DNA of 64,000 bases. Origin: Warburgia ugandensis. Its lineage: Eukaryota > Streptophyta > Magnoliopsida > Canellales > Canellaceae. The stretch covers positions 44,037,729 to 44,101,728 of the forward strand of contig CP141133.1 of the NCBI GenBank assembly GCA_035236585.1. Direction: 5' to 3'. Shown here one piece after another: positions 31,863 to 45,303 of the stretch. The notes beneath the pieces were generated by a model. The model did not search any database and had not been told where the DNA came from. It saw only the letters and a list, made by a program, of their open reading frames with translations. The position numbers and the translations under genes were made by a program. Numbering within the stretch: position 1 is the stretch's first letter; every line of letters begins with the position of its first letter.

Positions 31863-34800
31863 AGTGACAACCCGGGTTTTTGAAACATGATTTGTAAAGT
31901 ATTTTGAAAGGCAGGGCCCTTAAGAGTGTAAAATTTTTTTGCAAAACAAAGCAGCAAAAATTCTTTTCTTTAGAACTTGTTTTGAAAACCCAAGTCACCA
32001 CTTCATACATAACATAAGTACATTTTGTGTACAAAATAAAATTCCATTGAAGGAATATACTTTTATTAAACTCCAGGATCCATCCAGTGGTTCACAGTAC
32101 AGCCAAATCTAGTACAATACTTGTCCAAATTACATAATCCAAAACTCAAGCTCACCATATAATAAAACTCTCAACAAAGAAAAATACATGTCTTTAAGGG
32201 TATACCTTGAAGATTATTCTCTTCAAGTCTTCTATAGTCTTCAGCTCCTAACTCTCCTTCCCTGTATCTGAGATATTGCAACAATTACAATATCTCAGCA
32301 AGCAATGCTTGGTAGGGGATTCAAAAAACATAACATTGATAATGTAATTCCAATACTTCATAATCTCATTATCATTAAACATACTCTTTACTTTGTAAGT
32401 TATGTATATCTATATACATACATACCCTTCATGGGTAAACTAGTTAAATATGTGAAAGTAGTCAAATATCATTCCCAACTAATCTGATCAATTCTCTTCA
32501 TTTTGAGAATTGAGTATTACAGCTAATCTTATACTGGGAATTTCCCTTCTTGGAAAATATTGGTAATATACAATTACCCAGCATTTCATTATGCTATAAC
32601 ATAAGGCATTTCACTATGCCTATTCTCATATGCATCATAGTGCAAAATAATCAGTAAGGTTGCTATGCTGCAGTCTGATCCGTACTAGCGCACTCGGATA
32701 ACTGCCCTGTTCACCACTGATACCACGGTGGAAAATATTATGTCACTGCCCGTATGGGGGGGCAAGACTTTCACAGTGGTGGCCTTCCCATAATTGCCAC
32801 CACTCAAATTTTAGCCTCTCTTAGGGCAAGGTATCATCACATCATCAAATTTCAAGGAGTGGGTGGCCAAACCCTCATAACTCCTCTTGCAATAGCAGTC
32901 CCCTAGGCTTATGCCTATTAAAACAAACCCACAAGCCTCCAAGCTTGTATGTAAAATAGATTTCATATATATCAGACCATATGTCTGTTTACTTAGGGCT
33001 GAAATATTTTCTAGTTCCCTATTCACTTATAGTTTAGTCCTTAACCATCCAATGTGTGTTTGGTTGGATCATAAGGTATTCAAGAGATTTAATACAAGTA
33101 TTATCATTACTCTTGTCAACATAAGATCATGAGTACAATCATGTATGCATTCATCAAATCCTCCTACCTTTAAGGAGTGATCTCTTTTCCCCAAATCTTC
33201 CATGATCCTGACTAATGTATATGATCTGTACATCCATACGTATTGTCAATATATAAATTATAAACCATCCTATTGATCACTAGATCTGATGTTTAGAATG
33301 ATCTTTAGATCATTCATATCTAAGTATTTTTTTCTATCTCTAAGTCTTTGTATGTCCATCTCCTTGATCTTGATCTTTCATAGATCCATTGATTAACAAT
33401 CTACACATGTTGATAAAGATCAAGGTCCTAGATCTTCTATCATCTAGTTCTTCTTTGATCTAAGTTCAGTTATTGGATCATCCCTAAGGAGGATGATCTT
33501 GGTTTTCTTCCTTGAATCATCTTTGATCAAGGGTTTGGATTATCTCATTTAATGAACTAAAACAAGTATACTAATAAACATGCATACTAAATACATTATA
33601 GTATTCTTATTCTTATTGTTCTTGATCATCCAAGATCTAATGGATCTTGTTTGATCATCCTTATCTTACTTACTGTTTTTATTAGGGTTAGATAATTTAC
33701 TAACCTTTTATGCTCTTATTATTATTATTCAACCAGTTAATGTACTGGTTGAAGGTAGCTTATTCAAGCCTAAATCTAGACTGCTCCTCTTATTTCCAAT
33801 TGGCTAAGGCTGACTAGCTGAATGAGTGAACACAAAGTGGTTACTTCAATCCTTATGTAAGGAGGCGTTTAGACCTCACAAACATCAATGGAAGGTAGGG
33901 GAAGAGCGAGGCTCTATTAGATAACCCTCTTAACCACTATGTTCATCATTCACTAGAATGACCATAGCTCAACTTTTCATAAGGTTCCTATAAGCATGTT
34001 TACCCTAAGTACTCTTTCTAATGGATTTTAATTAAGTCCATGAATATTCATAATGTCATTCATGGGGTTTATTATTCTTTTCCTAATTTGGGCTAAGGAC
34101 TTGATAATCCTTATATTGTCCTACTAACTATAGCCCTTACTAATTAAGTCCAAAGTACTCCATTCTTATTTGTGTAATGAAACTCTACTTTCTCATTAGA
34201 ATTCATTTTTGATGTTTTATGCTCTTTATCTCATAACAAGTAAATCTACTAATAACATTCAACCATAAATGAATTATAAATTCAAAGCATAAAACTACAT
34301 AATTTAACATTCAATGATAATGAGGCAAGGTACTTAAATTAAATCTAACACCTTATGATACAATGAAATCACATATCATGCTAAAGTCTAAATGTTATAC
34401 TAGCATGCTTTATAACATAATCATATTTAAAATGCTATGAAACTAATTACAGTAATATTTTTAGAAACCTTTACTTATGATCCAACCATTTGATCTTAGA
34501 TCTTTTCCTTTGATTAAGAATTTTAGTTATATTTAGGGAATTTTCTTTATTAAGGTCAAACGATCGTATTGATCTATTTTTGTCATAATCCATTCATGAT
34601 TTCCTTGGACTACATCATATCAACATTTATTCTTTCCATCCCAAGGATCTGATCACACTTGATCTCATTGATCAAGTGGGTCCCTTTGTATTTTTAGGGT
34701 TTATCTACCATAATGGGTAAATCCCTTAATATATCTCATATATATTCAATTAAACCATAGATCTCACTTTATTTCAATATTATATCATTATTAAAACATA

Positions 34801-36349
34801 TTTTCAAGATCTGATCATCTCAGATCTTGAAGATCTAGGTAATTGGATACTTGTTTCTTTAATATAGAATTTTTTTACTAAATAACATGTCCATTTTATC
34901 ATTTTATCAGAAAGTAGAGGTTTCAAGCTTTCCATAGCTTCTTTCCGATCTCAATTTGGAGTTCAGATGACTTTGAAATTGGATCTGGAAGTTTATAGTC
35001 TTTCTTAGGGCCTGGATTTGATCTGGGCCCAAGGAACGGATGGCCTAGATCGTTCGGGCGGAAAACCAAGCTGGGCGGAACGAGTCGGGCGAGTCCGCTG
35101 CGCTAAAATGTAGAAGCGCCCGCACGGGGTCTGCATGGACGCATACGGGACATCGTCCATTCGATCGGGAGATCGGACAGTCCGTTTGGACCGTCCAATC
35201 AATCCCTTCTCAATTGAGGGACCAAACCTTCGCAAATCTTTGTGAAAATTCTACCCTAAGGGTTTTGGACCCTTCTGGATCGATTGGTAGAGTCAGAAAA
35301 ATAAAAATTACATAAAAAAGTAGTAAACATCTATATAAAGTATTCCCACATACCTGATTTGAGAAAAAATGATGTTTATGTGTCCAATTTAAAATAAATA
35401 CCGTTTGATGAAGATATGGCCCAAGATCCACCTCTCTTGCAAATTTCCATTGTTTGAACCATTGGATCTTGAAATTTCTTTGGGGGTTTTGTAGAATAGA
35501 TATGTTGGGAAGTTTTGGACAGTGGAATTGATCAAATTAGATGTGGAACAAAGTGCATAATTGATTTTAGGTCTCTTGTTCCAATCTAAAAAGAAAAATA
35601 AATTGAAAAGAGATCTATCTCTTGGAAATTTTGGATTTTTGGGGAGGGATCTAGATCTAATTTTTCAGGGAGAGTGAAGAGAATTTCGTGGATATTTTAT
35701 GAGGATTTTTGAAGGATTTTTGGGGTTGTATTTATAGGCATTTTGGGTCTTTTTTCATGATTATAATATATTATTTTTTTATTATTAAATGGCATGAAAG
35801 TCTTCCCTGCTCCATTTTTTCTTCCCCATGCCCCATTTTTCTTCTCCAAGACCAGCTGATGTTTGTTGACCCATGAATTCACGTGGGCTGCTGATAAGAT
35901 TGGTTGTTGGGTCCCTTGTGGGCCCCACATGGTGTAAAAAGACCGTTTTGCCATTTATGCATAAAATTTTGGGTTTTATTCCCATGATCTCGGATTTGAG
36001 TGTACTTAGTGGCGTTGGATTTGTATTTCTTAGTACATTCTAAATTTTGATGTTTCATATTTTGATTTTTGGGAGATTTTGATTTTTGGGTAAAATTACT
36101 ATTTTACCCCTTTTGTCCAAGAAATGAAGAAACTTAAGGATTTCTTATCCGAATTCAGAATTTGTTATGCTTATAGTCATTTTGAAGGGTTTGCTAAGTT
36201 TAATTTTAATTTTAATTTTACATGTCTTATAATTTGATTACACTTTTATAAAAGTATATTCTAAATAACCCTAATATTTCAGCCCGAAATATCTAAAACT
36301 CAAACTTTATTGATTTTCTCAATTAATTACAAAAATTGGGGTTATTACA
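31863..36349 (-). mobile_element. Solo LTR, 4.5 kb, Tekay-like, minus strand, TSD CTCAT
   Basis: CTCAT flanks it at 31858-31862 and 36350-36354. On the minus strand it starts TGTAATAACCCC at 36349 and ends ...CCCGGGTTGTCACT (last base changed). TATA box at 35729-35736, stem-loop at 32268-32298, shared module at about 33715-34150. There is CACTA sequence on both sides and no internal region. It is very similar to the plus-strand solo LTR at 47321-51940. The GC-rich block at 35040-35170 is shorter than in that copy. Confidence 0.9.
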
Positions 36350-36649
36350 CTCATATATCTGACAACATAATACCCACACTCTCAATTAGATTGTTGTCTA
36401 GGGCACTAAACAATAATGTCAATAGATCATAAGGTTAAAATATCATGGGTAATTATAAGTCTATAGGTTATTAGGTTATACTAAAGAAGTAGTAAGCCTT
36501 ACCTTGACCCTTTTCTAAGTTAGTTTTTCTATATGGCTAATATCTTCCATCTCAACCCATTTATACCATGAATTGCACATATATAAGTAAAAGCATTGTA
36601 TATAAATAAAGGAGATATTTATCATTTATCCAATGATTATAATGAATGA

Positions 36650-38303
36650 AACAAAAATCAAAATTACCGATCAATTCCATGAGTGGGCCTTGAATGTGCA
36701 CTCCACAAAAATAAAATAATAATGCAATTCCTCCATGCACATCTAAAGCTAGCAGTATCCAACGGGACCTATATACATAATCAATTGATTGAAAGTTGAC
36801 AAACTCAACTTATATACATATTAAGTTTTGTGTGGAATGTTAGTAAGACATGTAATAACTTACCCAGTATTGTATGGAATCAGTAAGGCCTACCCCTTGT
36901 CACAACCCAAGAACCCATGTATGATATCTTCTATTTGTTTCTCCTTGGAAAAATGCTCCTTTGGGCTAGAGACAACACTGGGGTCAAGGAATTTGTAAAT
37001 GTCCTTGACCTCTAATCTTTGTAGTTTATCATGCAATGACTTGCATAAACTTAATGTCAAATACTTATGTTGTCCTGTTAATAAGTGATTTCAATTTGAC
37101 TCTTAATGGAGTAATTATAAGCCATACTTGATGTACATAATGATGTGTGTGTACTCCAGTTGAGCCATATTACATATGGCTAAGAGGTCCTCTTTCATGA
37201 TTAGAACCTCCACAGTGTCATGTGGAAGCACACTGGCCTCTATCCTTATAGAGCTGATTTCAATATCTTCGTTGATCAGTTTGTATATTCCCCTTAGGAA
37301 AGGAGGCATGTTGGGGGGAACCTACACCTGATCCCTACACTGTAGATGTAATTTTTCATAAATTATTAAAGAATGAATATATATATATATATATGAAGAG
37401 CCAAGGAGATTCAAATTTATACTAAAAATAGACAAATACCTAGGATGGGGCAATTGGTACACCTGCATTTGTTGCTGGGGAGGAGGTCAACCTCAATGGC
37501 TCCTTATGCTTCTTTTGCTTAACATTGCAATGGTATATAAAAAATTTAGTGAATGCATTAAAATTATTGTTGAACACGATGTTGTGATTCTAGATACATA
37601 CCTTGAAAATCATTATTTTGATATACCTCTTTGGCCAAGCTATATGATATCCTATTGCATCCCCAATAGTGTCGATATAATTAGCTTCAATAGGAAATGG
37701 TAGGGGGCATCTGGTTGGAGGGTGCCAACAATGTACACACGCTTAGTCTGTGGATGCATCAACATAGTTTTCAATTGTATGAAGCTGCAGCATGCACTGG
37801 TCCACCTGTAAATCAGACATCACCTATATATAAGAGAATAAATGAAGATTACAAAGACATGAAAAAGATAAATGGTAAGCATGTTAATAAATATCTCCTT
37901 GATTGGGACATCTCCTTCAAACTCTTGCTTATCCATCTCCTCATTAGATGGAGGAGTGCAGCTATTGTAAGATGGGGGTCGAGGGTGTACGTCTTGACTT
38001 GGACCTCTAAAACCCCAAGTGTCCTTATAGAAATCGTTCCTTACCTTTGCATATAGCTCATTCAACATACTCTCCTTCCATGCTTCCATGTCCTCTATTA
38101 GTGGATTTCTTCTAGTTTGAAAGAATTGGGAAGGAATCACACTGTGCCCTTGGCCCCTTACTCATTTAGGGTGCTCCTCTTTGTTGCACATAGCCATATA
38201 TAGGATGTCCCCCTTTAAAGCAATGCTACTCAAAGTCCCTCTAGTGCCACTTTCTTAGGTCAACTCTTCCTACACATGCAATTAATAGAACATAATGATT
38301 TTT

Positions 38304-38334
<31 letters not shown>

Positions 38335-39250
38335 ATTTAAGAGCTGCAAAAGGTAGACAAGTAAAACCACTTACAATTCTTGATGCATTGAAGGCAACAT
38401 TTTCATCAGTAATGGTGTGGGAGTTATGCCCTTTTGAATGCACCATTTTACAAAGAATGGTGCGATTGATGGGATCTGTGGTCCTAGCCTTCTTTTGTTG
38501 TCAAGAGAGGCATTACTTTAGAGTTAATGAAAAAAAAATTATGTATAGTTACATAGAACTGAAGTGTCACATATACTTACTTCTTCTTCATCTAATCATG
38601 CATAACCAATCTTGGAGAGGTGGTTTTACATATGATTGGTCACATGTACCATTTGTCCTTTGACACGCTTTGCCTACACATTAAAGGAACATGTAATGCA
38701 GCACAATGGACTTGAAAAATAGACAAATAAAGCTTTTAGCTACTTTTTAATTACCTCAAAATTTGAACACAGCAGGTCTATACAAATTCATGCCATGCAC
38801 CTTGGTCAATGATGTTGGAATACAACTCAAGGACTGTGTAGAGTGTAGATAGGTCATTAGTATTTGAAAGTATGTACTTCCTTGCTAGATCGCTCTTTCA
38901 TTTTCTCCATTGTTCACCAACCCCCTGTAGAGCATTCTCCTTATGCTAATCAGAAACGTCAAAAGCAAACTACAAAGTAAAAAACAAACATTAGTCTATC
39001 AGAACTAAAACAAGATAAGGCACATGTCTCCATATCAAAACTAAAGCAAGCATTTGCAAACCTTCACCATTCTCATATTGCATCCTTTATTTATGGAGAC
39101 ACACTTCTCCAATCAGTAACTAAGACTAACATCATGCTTCTGACAATGTAGCAAACAAAACTAGTATAAGAATGTGCACTACCACCTATTGCCTGCCCTT
39201 TACTATTAAACTGTATAGTCTCCCTTATTCCCTTTGACTTTCTCTTAATA
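36650..39250 (-). pseudogene. TNPA-like / Ulp1-domain gene of the CACTA element (decayed)
   Basis: Minus-strand pieces in order: a PF03004-type (Ptta/En/Spm) region reading WRSVSP*IKDAI near 39110; HKENALQGVGEQWRK and KSDLARKYILSNTNDLSTLY (about 38960-38840); NIIDQGAWHEF; KKARTTDPINRTILCKMVHS (about 38510-38450); NPLIEDMEAWKESMLNELYA (about 38110-38050). A Ulp1-like cysteine-protease region follows: ASVLPHDTVEVLIMKEDLLA (37230) and LLIPYNTG, then a likely 95-bp intron (GT at 36863, AG at 36769) leading to SRWILLALDVHGG. In Ulp1 proteases the last segment normally has HW with the catalytic His; here it reads RW. TNPA-like proteins bind subterminal repeats, and Ulp1 domains are common in CACTA genes. 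Stops occur throughout. Exon limits are approximate. Confidence 0.7.
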
Positions 39251-39462
39251 ATATACTCCATTTTTGCTGGCCTTTTACCATTGCTGGCCTTTTACCATTT
39301 CTCTTAATGGGTGTACTTGTACTGCAATGTTGTTCATGATGCTCACTCTCTTGATGCTCCATTTTGCTTGCACAAGTGAAAACATTGCATTTATAATATC
39401 ACAACATATATATTAGTTTAGAAAAGAATGCCATCTAGGTGCATATATAGATGGTGTGCATA

Positions 39463-40270
39463 GATGATCATAATCCAACGTTTAGAAGCATTAAGGATGC
39501 CCAAAATCAACATCGTATAAAGTAGAAAATGCATGGTAGAAGCACATATTCAAGCTACATTTTCATGCCTTTTTGAATGAAACATCAAAATCTAAGACAT
39601 GGTTCTTATTAAACTCAATTGAGGCTATCTAGAATGATCATAATCTAACATTTAGAAGCATTACAAAAGCCCAAAATCAGCATCGTATATAGTAGAAAAT
39701 GCATGGTAAAAATGCATATTCAAGCTACATTTTGCATGCCTTTTTGAATGAAACATCAAAATCTAAGACATGGGTCTTAGTAAACTCAATTGAGGCTATC
39801 TAGAATGATCATAATCTAGCATTTATATACATTACTGAAGCCCAAAATTAGCATCGTATACAATAGAAAATGCATGGTAAAAACTCATATTCAAGCTACA
39901 TTTTGCATGCCTTTTTAAATGAAACATCAAAATTTAAGGCATGGGTCTTATTAAACTCAATGGAGGCTAGCTAGAATGATCATAGTCTAGAATTTAAAAG
40001 CATTATAGAAGCCCAAAATGAGCATCATATGTAGTAGAAAAACACATGGTAAAAATGCATATTCAAGCTATATTTTGCATTCCTTTTTGAATGAAACATC
40101 AAAATCTAAGATATGGGTCTTATTAAACTCAATGGAGGCTATCTAGCATGATCATAATCAAATCATTTAAATGTATTAAAGAAGCCCAACAATAGCACGA
40201 CATACAATAGAAAATGCATGGTAAAAATCACATTTATAAGGATCATAATCAAGCATTTACAAGGATTAGA
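39463..40270. repeat. Minisatellite, ~170-bp period, about 4.7 copies
   Basis: Units start with GATCATAAT(C)-type sequence at 39463, 39632, 39803, 39974 and 40146 (spacing 169-172). A partial unit follows at 40238. Each contains AGAAAATGCATGGTA, CATATTCAAGCTA and GAATGAAACATCAAAAT. It sits upstream of the TNPA-like gene. Confidence 0.92.
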
Positions 40271-40317
40271 TAACTACAAAATCAAGAAATGAGAGAGATC
40301 CAACAATAAAATTCTAC

Positions 40318-40680
40318 TACTACTTCTTCTTCTTCTCCTCAAGGGTTTTAGGGGTTTGGGTTTGAAAATTTTGAATGGGCGAAAAGGGGGGGATGGGTGT
40401 GATTTCTCTCCTCTCTCCTCTCCCCTCTTCTTCTTCTTCTTCTTCCTTGTTTTCTTCTCTCTCTTTCTCCTCTCCTCTTCTTCTTCTCCATTCAATGTTT
40501 TGGGGTTTCGGATTTCAAAATCTTGAACGAGGGAAAGGGGGGTTGATTTCTCTCCTCCTCCTTTCTTCTTCCTCTTTCTTTCTTTCTATATCTTTTTCCC
40601 CTCCTCTTCTTCTTCTTCTTCTTCTCCTAGAGGGTTTCGGGGGTTTGGGGTTTGTAAAATTTGAAATGGGGAGAAGAGAG
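40318..40680. repeat. CT/CTT-rich imperfect tandem segment
   Basis: Three related units (from about 40340, 40500 and 40630) each have a GGGTTT-rich start, TTTGAAATTTTGAA-like middle and CTTCTTCTT/TCTCCTC tracts. It is low-complexity, so the frames across it are artefacts. On the minus strand it would be a GA-rich leader of the TNPA-like gene. Confidence 0.8.
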
Positions 40681-40699
40681 CTTAGATATTTAGAAACAA

Positions 40700-41015
40700 A
40701 TAAAGGATGATTCATTAGAACCATCCTATATAGAGAAGAATATAGGATGGTTCTATAGAACTGCCCTTTACTCTTTTGAATAAAGGACGGTTCAACAGAT
40801 CCATCCTATGTTATTTTGAAGAAAGGATGGGTATGAGAACTATCTTATATTCACTTAAATATGGGACGGTTGCCCAAAAATTTCCATTATTTACTTGAAT
40901 AAAGGATGACTTTACTAAACCTGTCCTATATTGTTATGAATAAAGGACGATTCTTTAGAACCATCCAATATTTTATTAACTATATAAGACAGGTTTTAAA
41001 GAACCATCTTACATT
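40700..41015. repeat. Third, internal cluster of CACTA subterminal-type repeats
   Basis: Repeated ATAAAGGA(T/C)GGTT / AACCATCCTATA motifs, the same as in the left array at 31000-31345, lie in the middle of the element between the two genes. The cluster is directly upstream (minus strand) of the GA-rich leader at 40318-40680. No CACTA terminus was found next to it. Confidence 0.75.
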
Positions 41016-41599
41016 AATATTCTCTTTGCACGCAAAACATTCCCTCGCCTAATTTTTTGTTCACACTTGACAATTTTACAACTGCAACTCATGCTTCAAC
41101 TTTCAGATGGTGGCATTGCCACCTTGGACCCCCATTGAGGCTACTACCCCAGACCCTGCTTCTCCATGGTGCTGCCCCTGAACCCTCGATATTCCCTTTT
41201 ATAAGCATTGTGATAGTTAATGACCTCATCAACAACTAAGTTGGTCATATTAGTGTACTACAAATCTCATACCACTATGGCACTCCTAGTGTTATCTTAT
41301 TAAGGTGGCCATTGTCATATATATACCAACAACAAATACATGCACTTTAATTTATCCCCTCCCATACAATCAGATTCCACCCACTCACCCTCCTCACCGG
41401 CATCATGAACATAATTCATCTAACTCCCCCCTATTAGTTCAATTGATGCCATTTTTGTTGTGATTAAAGGGTAATCAATTGCCGTGTCACCGAGGATGTC
41501 TTTATCATAGAAGTCCCTTAGAGAGGCTGATAAAATAATTGACCATCTTACATCCTATCCATCTTGTACATAAAATACCTATTTTTCTTAACATGCCAA

Positions 41600-44485
41600 A
41601 ATAAACTAGCCATTTTGATAGTCGATCTTATTGAGGTCAACCAATATCAAGCTAAGGGCAGTGGTTCTTATGCTATCTTTGTTGTGTTCCACCCGGTTGC
41701 ACTTCAACACAACAATAGTTCTACATGTATAATCCAACTTCCATATCTCGCGTATAACCTCGTAATAAGTATTGTTAGATACAATTGGGTTGTTGTCCTT
41801 TAAACATGAAAAGAAAGTGGTTTTAGCAACTAAGCTAACACCACTACCTTGATGTGCTCTTAACTTATCATGGTCTTTTGTGTAAAAATGATAACCATTA
41901 ATGGCATATATAGAATACTTTATTATTTCTGGTCGAGGTCCCATTGCCATCCAACCAAAGCATTTAGAAATATTATGACCTAGAACATCTGGCTCATTTA
42001 AAACCTGTATGTAATAATATATTAATTAAAATGATATACAAGCATATATCCTATATATTATACAAATTAATTAATTAATTCATCATATAGCACTTTTAAT
42101 CTAATTAAATACCTTCTCATGAAGCCATGTCATGAAGGAACAACAATGCTCATCTTGTCGCCACTTCTCTTTTTGTGCATCTCTTAGATACCCCTCTTTT
42201 AGGAAGTCCATGTGTATACTACACAATGATCATGGATGAAAATTATATAGCATGCCTACTATTAAACTCTAGCAATATCAATGATTCAATTAATTTCCCA
42301 TTGCTTATGACCAATGGCTGACACACAACCACTAGATAGAGGTTCACCAACTCTTGAATCAATTAACACACCTAGATGTTTCTTTCTTGGTATTCCAATA
42401 GCATCCACTCCTGATAAATACTCAGTGCAAAACTTGATCGCTTCTTCTGCATTGTAACATTCAGCAATATGCCCTTCTAGCCTATTATGATTTCATACAT
42501 ACCCTTTTAACACCTTCATGTACCTTTCAAATGGGTACATCCATCACAAATAAATAGGTCAACATAGCCTAACCTCATCAATGAGGTGCACTGTTAAGTG
42601 TACCATGATATTGAAGAAGGATGGTGACAATGTTTCTAAAGCTTAAAGAGTACCCATTTGGAACTTTGATATCTGATAGGGTTTTACAAACTATTCTTCT
42701 CTCCTCTTTCCTAAGTTCATAATTTACTTTAAGTAAGTATGTTCCTTGGCTGCCCCTATCCTGTGGATGCAACCTTTTCTTCCAACCCTTTGTCATGAGG
42801 TCAATTTGAGCCGCAAGACCATTTTTTGTTTTTCTCAGCATATCAAGTTAGGTACTAGCCAAGCTTTCATAGACATCATCAAGCACATGTCACATGTGTA
42901 GGGATTTCTAGTATCCAAGCTCAAAGAACATTAACTTCTTCCAACAGGTTCTATAGCTTCTTTCATTTGTATGTGGAGTTGCTTCTTCTTCCCCCATGAT
43001 ACATTAGGGTTCTCAATGTGTTCCAATACTTCTCGTCTAGTCAACCTCTTTGGACGTCTCTTAGTCTCCTCACTGCCATCAAATTCTCCCTTTTTAAAAT
43101 AGTATGGGTGGTTTCTATGCAACGATCTTTTATGGCCTAAGAATTCCATCTTCCTACCATTTTGAAGTTGTGTGGCACAGGTTTGGTCACTACAAATAGG
43201 ACATACATTGTATCCCTTCACCATGCATCCAGCCAAATTATTATATGCAGGAAAGTCGCTTATTGTCCTTAGTAGTACAACCTTAAGGGTGAATGTCTCT
43301 TTCTTGTATGCATCATAAACATCAACCTCTACTTTTCACAATGTTCTAAGGTAGTCAATCAATGAAGCTAAGTACACATTGATGTCATGTCCAGGTTGCT
43401 TAGGACTTGATATTAACATAGTTAACATCATGAACTTCCTCTTCATGCACAATAACTATGAAAAGTTGTAACAAACTGCTATAGTAGGCCAACAACTATA
43501 CCTATTGCTCATAGAACCGTGAGGATTAATCCCATCTATAGATATTGCAAGTAGTAGGTTCTTAGGTTCATCTTCAAAATCAGGCCACATAAAGTCTACA
43601 AGCTTTTACGCAAGGCTGTCTGCTAGATGGCATAAATAGTTATCACCCACTCTCTCCTCAGCATACCATACTAGTTTCTTTGTCTTTTCTTTAATATGTA
43701 ACGTTCTTTGAAATCTTAGAATAAGGGAAAAATACCATAGGACCTTTGTAGGAACATCTTTCACTTGCTGATCACTTGAATTCTTCCTCATCTTCCATCT
43801 TGAATGTCCATAAATTGCACATATAATTTTGTCTTTGTTCTCCTTTCTGTACAAGATGCAATCATTGGGACAAGCATGTATCTTTTCATACTTTAATCCT
43901 AGTGCAGCTGAGGTTTCTTTTCCTTCCATGTCAACCTAACCAATTTGTTCTCCTTAGGCAACATTTTACCAATGACTTTTAACATTTCTATAAAACCATG
44001 ATTTAAAATACTAAATCATGAGTTCACATTGTAAAGTTCTACCACTATAGACAACTTGGTATAATATGTACAACCAATGTACAATGGCCCATTGGCTTCC
44101 TCCAATACAGTTTGAAATTGTACTAGGTCATCTTGGAAGTCATTGTGTACATCTCGAAACATAGGTGTAGCTGTCCTACGACCTTCACCACACTTCCTAC
44201 AGTGCATTCTTTTTCATATACACATTTAGCCATTGTTGAGGGCCTATGAGGTATTTGCTCTCCATGCCACATGCAGGGTTAGTAGCTTTCATCAATTCCA
44301 TTGAAGCACAAATGTTCTCTTAATTCACCAACAGTAACCTTTTTTACGTTTCCACATCTTGAGCATGGACATCGAATATGATTGCAATGACCACCTACCC
44401 CAAGTGCAAATTCAATGAACTCTTATATTCCCTCCTCATATTCCCTTGATGATCTTTCTGCATGCATCCAAGCATATTTGTCCAT
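41600..44485 (-). pseudogene. TNP2-like CACTA transposase (decayed)
   Basis: ATG at 44485 opens MDKYAWMHAERSSREYEEGI, the transposase-associated domain (PF13963-type), continuing with CPCSRCGNVKKVTVGELREH and FNGIDESY. Next is the TNP2 core: LKYEKIHACPNDCILYRKEN (about 43900), then NVCPICSDQTCATQLQNGRK and HRNHPYYF (about 43200-43090). A DUF4218-type piece (LSDIKVPNGYSLSFRNIVT, about 42680) and a DUF4216-type piece (NGYHFYTKDHDKLRAHQG and VSNNTYYEVIREIWKLDY, 41950-41610) follow. Order and size match TNP2 proteins, which cut and move the transposon. Stops (first after EEGI) and frameshifts inactivate it. The right-end repeat array lies about 460 bases upstream of its start. Confidence 0.87.
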
Positions 44486-44944
44486 TTTGTCGAAAAGTGT
44501 GAAAACTTTCTACACATGCAAATATTATACTAACAATAGGTTATGCATTTAAACAAATACCTAGTGTGTAAAATGTACATAGTTAACATATATATATATA
44601 TGTATATATATTAAAAAAAATATTAGGGGAGTCAACATTGAAGTCTAGCTAGGATGAGAAACAGTGAGAATGAAGCATAAACATGAGTAATCCATACAAA
44701 TAAATGTTAACACTAATTCATACATAAATATATGTACCATACAAAATGCAAGAAGAAAAGGAAAAAGAATTTTATAGCTATAAACATAAAAAAAATTAAG
44801 CATCATGAAAAAGTACAAGAAAGAATACTACCCAAATGATATCAACTGAGGAAATACAAGTTTGGAACAAATAGCATGTAAATCCAGCCCAACATTCGAG
44901 TTTTTGTCAAAGAAGCTAAGAGTCAATTCAATTGTAACTTATAA

Positions 44945-45300
44945 GATATAAAAAATATAAGATGGTTATTATGACCTGTCTTATATAATTTTATATAAGA
45001 CAGTTCTAGAAAACCATCTTATATTATTTGAGGAATATAAGATGGTTTTGGATAATTGTCTTATATTCCTTCAATAATATAGGACAAGTTCTTATGAACC
45101 ATCTTATATTAAGCTAATAATATAAGATGGTTTTCTAGAACCGTTTATATAAAATTATATAAGACAGTTGTGTGAAACCTGCCTTATATGTTTATAGTAT
45201 ATAATATGGGTAAACATAACCGTCTTATATAAATTTTATATAAGATGGTTGTGGTAAAACCATCTCATATTTGCTATCTTATAAAGCCCCAATTTTAGTA
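44945..45300. repeat. Right subterminal repeat array of the CACTA element
   Basis: Alternating ATAAGATGGTT and AACC(A/G)TCTTATAT copies, facing the left array. It precedes the TNP2-like gene, so it also covers the likely promoter. Confidence 0.85.
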
Positions 45301-45303
45301 TTG

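Larger units (their letters stand above)
30718..45303 (-). mobile_element. CACTA (En/Spm) DNA transposon, 14.6 kb including a nested solo LTR
   Basis: The left end reads CACTACTATGGCGATGTG, then TTTATAAGA. The right end, reverse-complemented, reads CAATACTAAAATTGGGGC, then TTTATAAGA, aligned without gaps. Flanking 3-bp copies are GGA and GTA (one mismatch). Both ends carry arrays of the subterminal motif TATAAGATGGTT in both orientations, as expected for transposase-binding repeats. Two decayed genes lie on the minus strand: TNP2-like (41600-44485) and TNPA/Ulp1-like (about 36650-39250). Without the solo LTR the element is about 10.1 kb, a normal autonomous CACTA size. Stops in both genes make it inactive. 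Confidence 0.88.

Noticed and set aside
39463..40270. CRISPR-like array
   Set aside because: Units are 170 bases, contiguous and diverged, with no spacer-repeat structure, in a plant transposon. It is a minisatellite.
40274..40724. Lys/Glu-Arg- or Ser-rich frames on both strands
   Set aside because: Translations of CTT/CTC low-complexity DNA.
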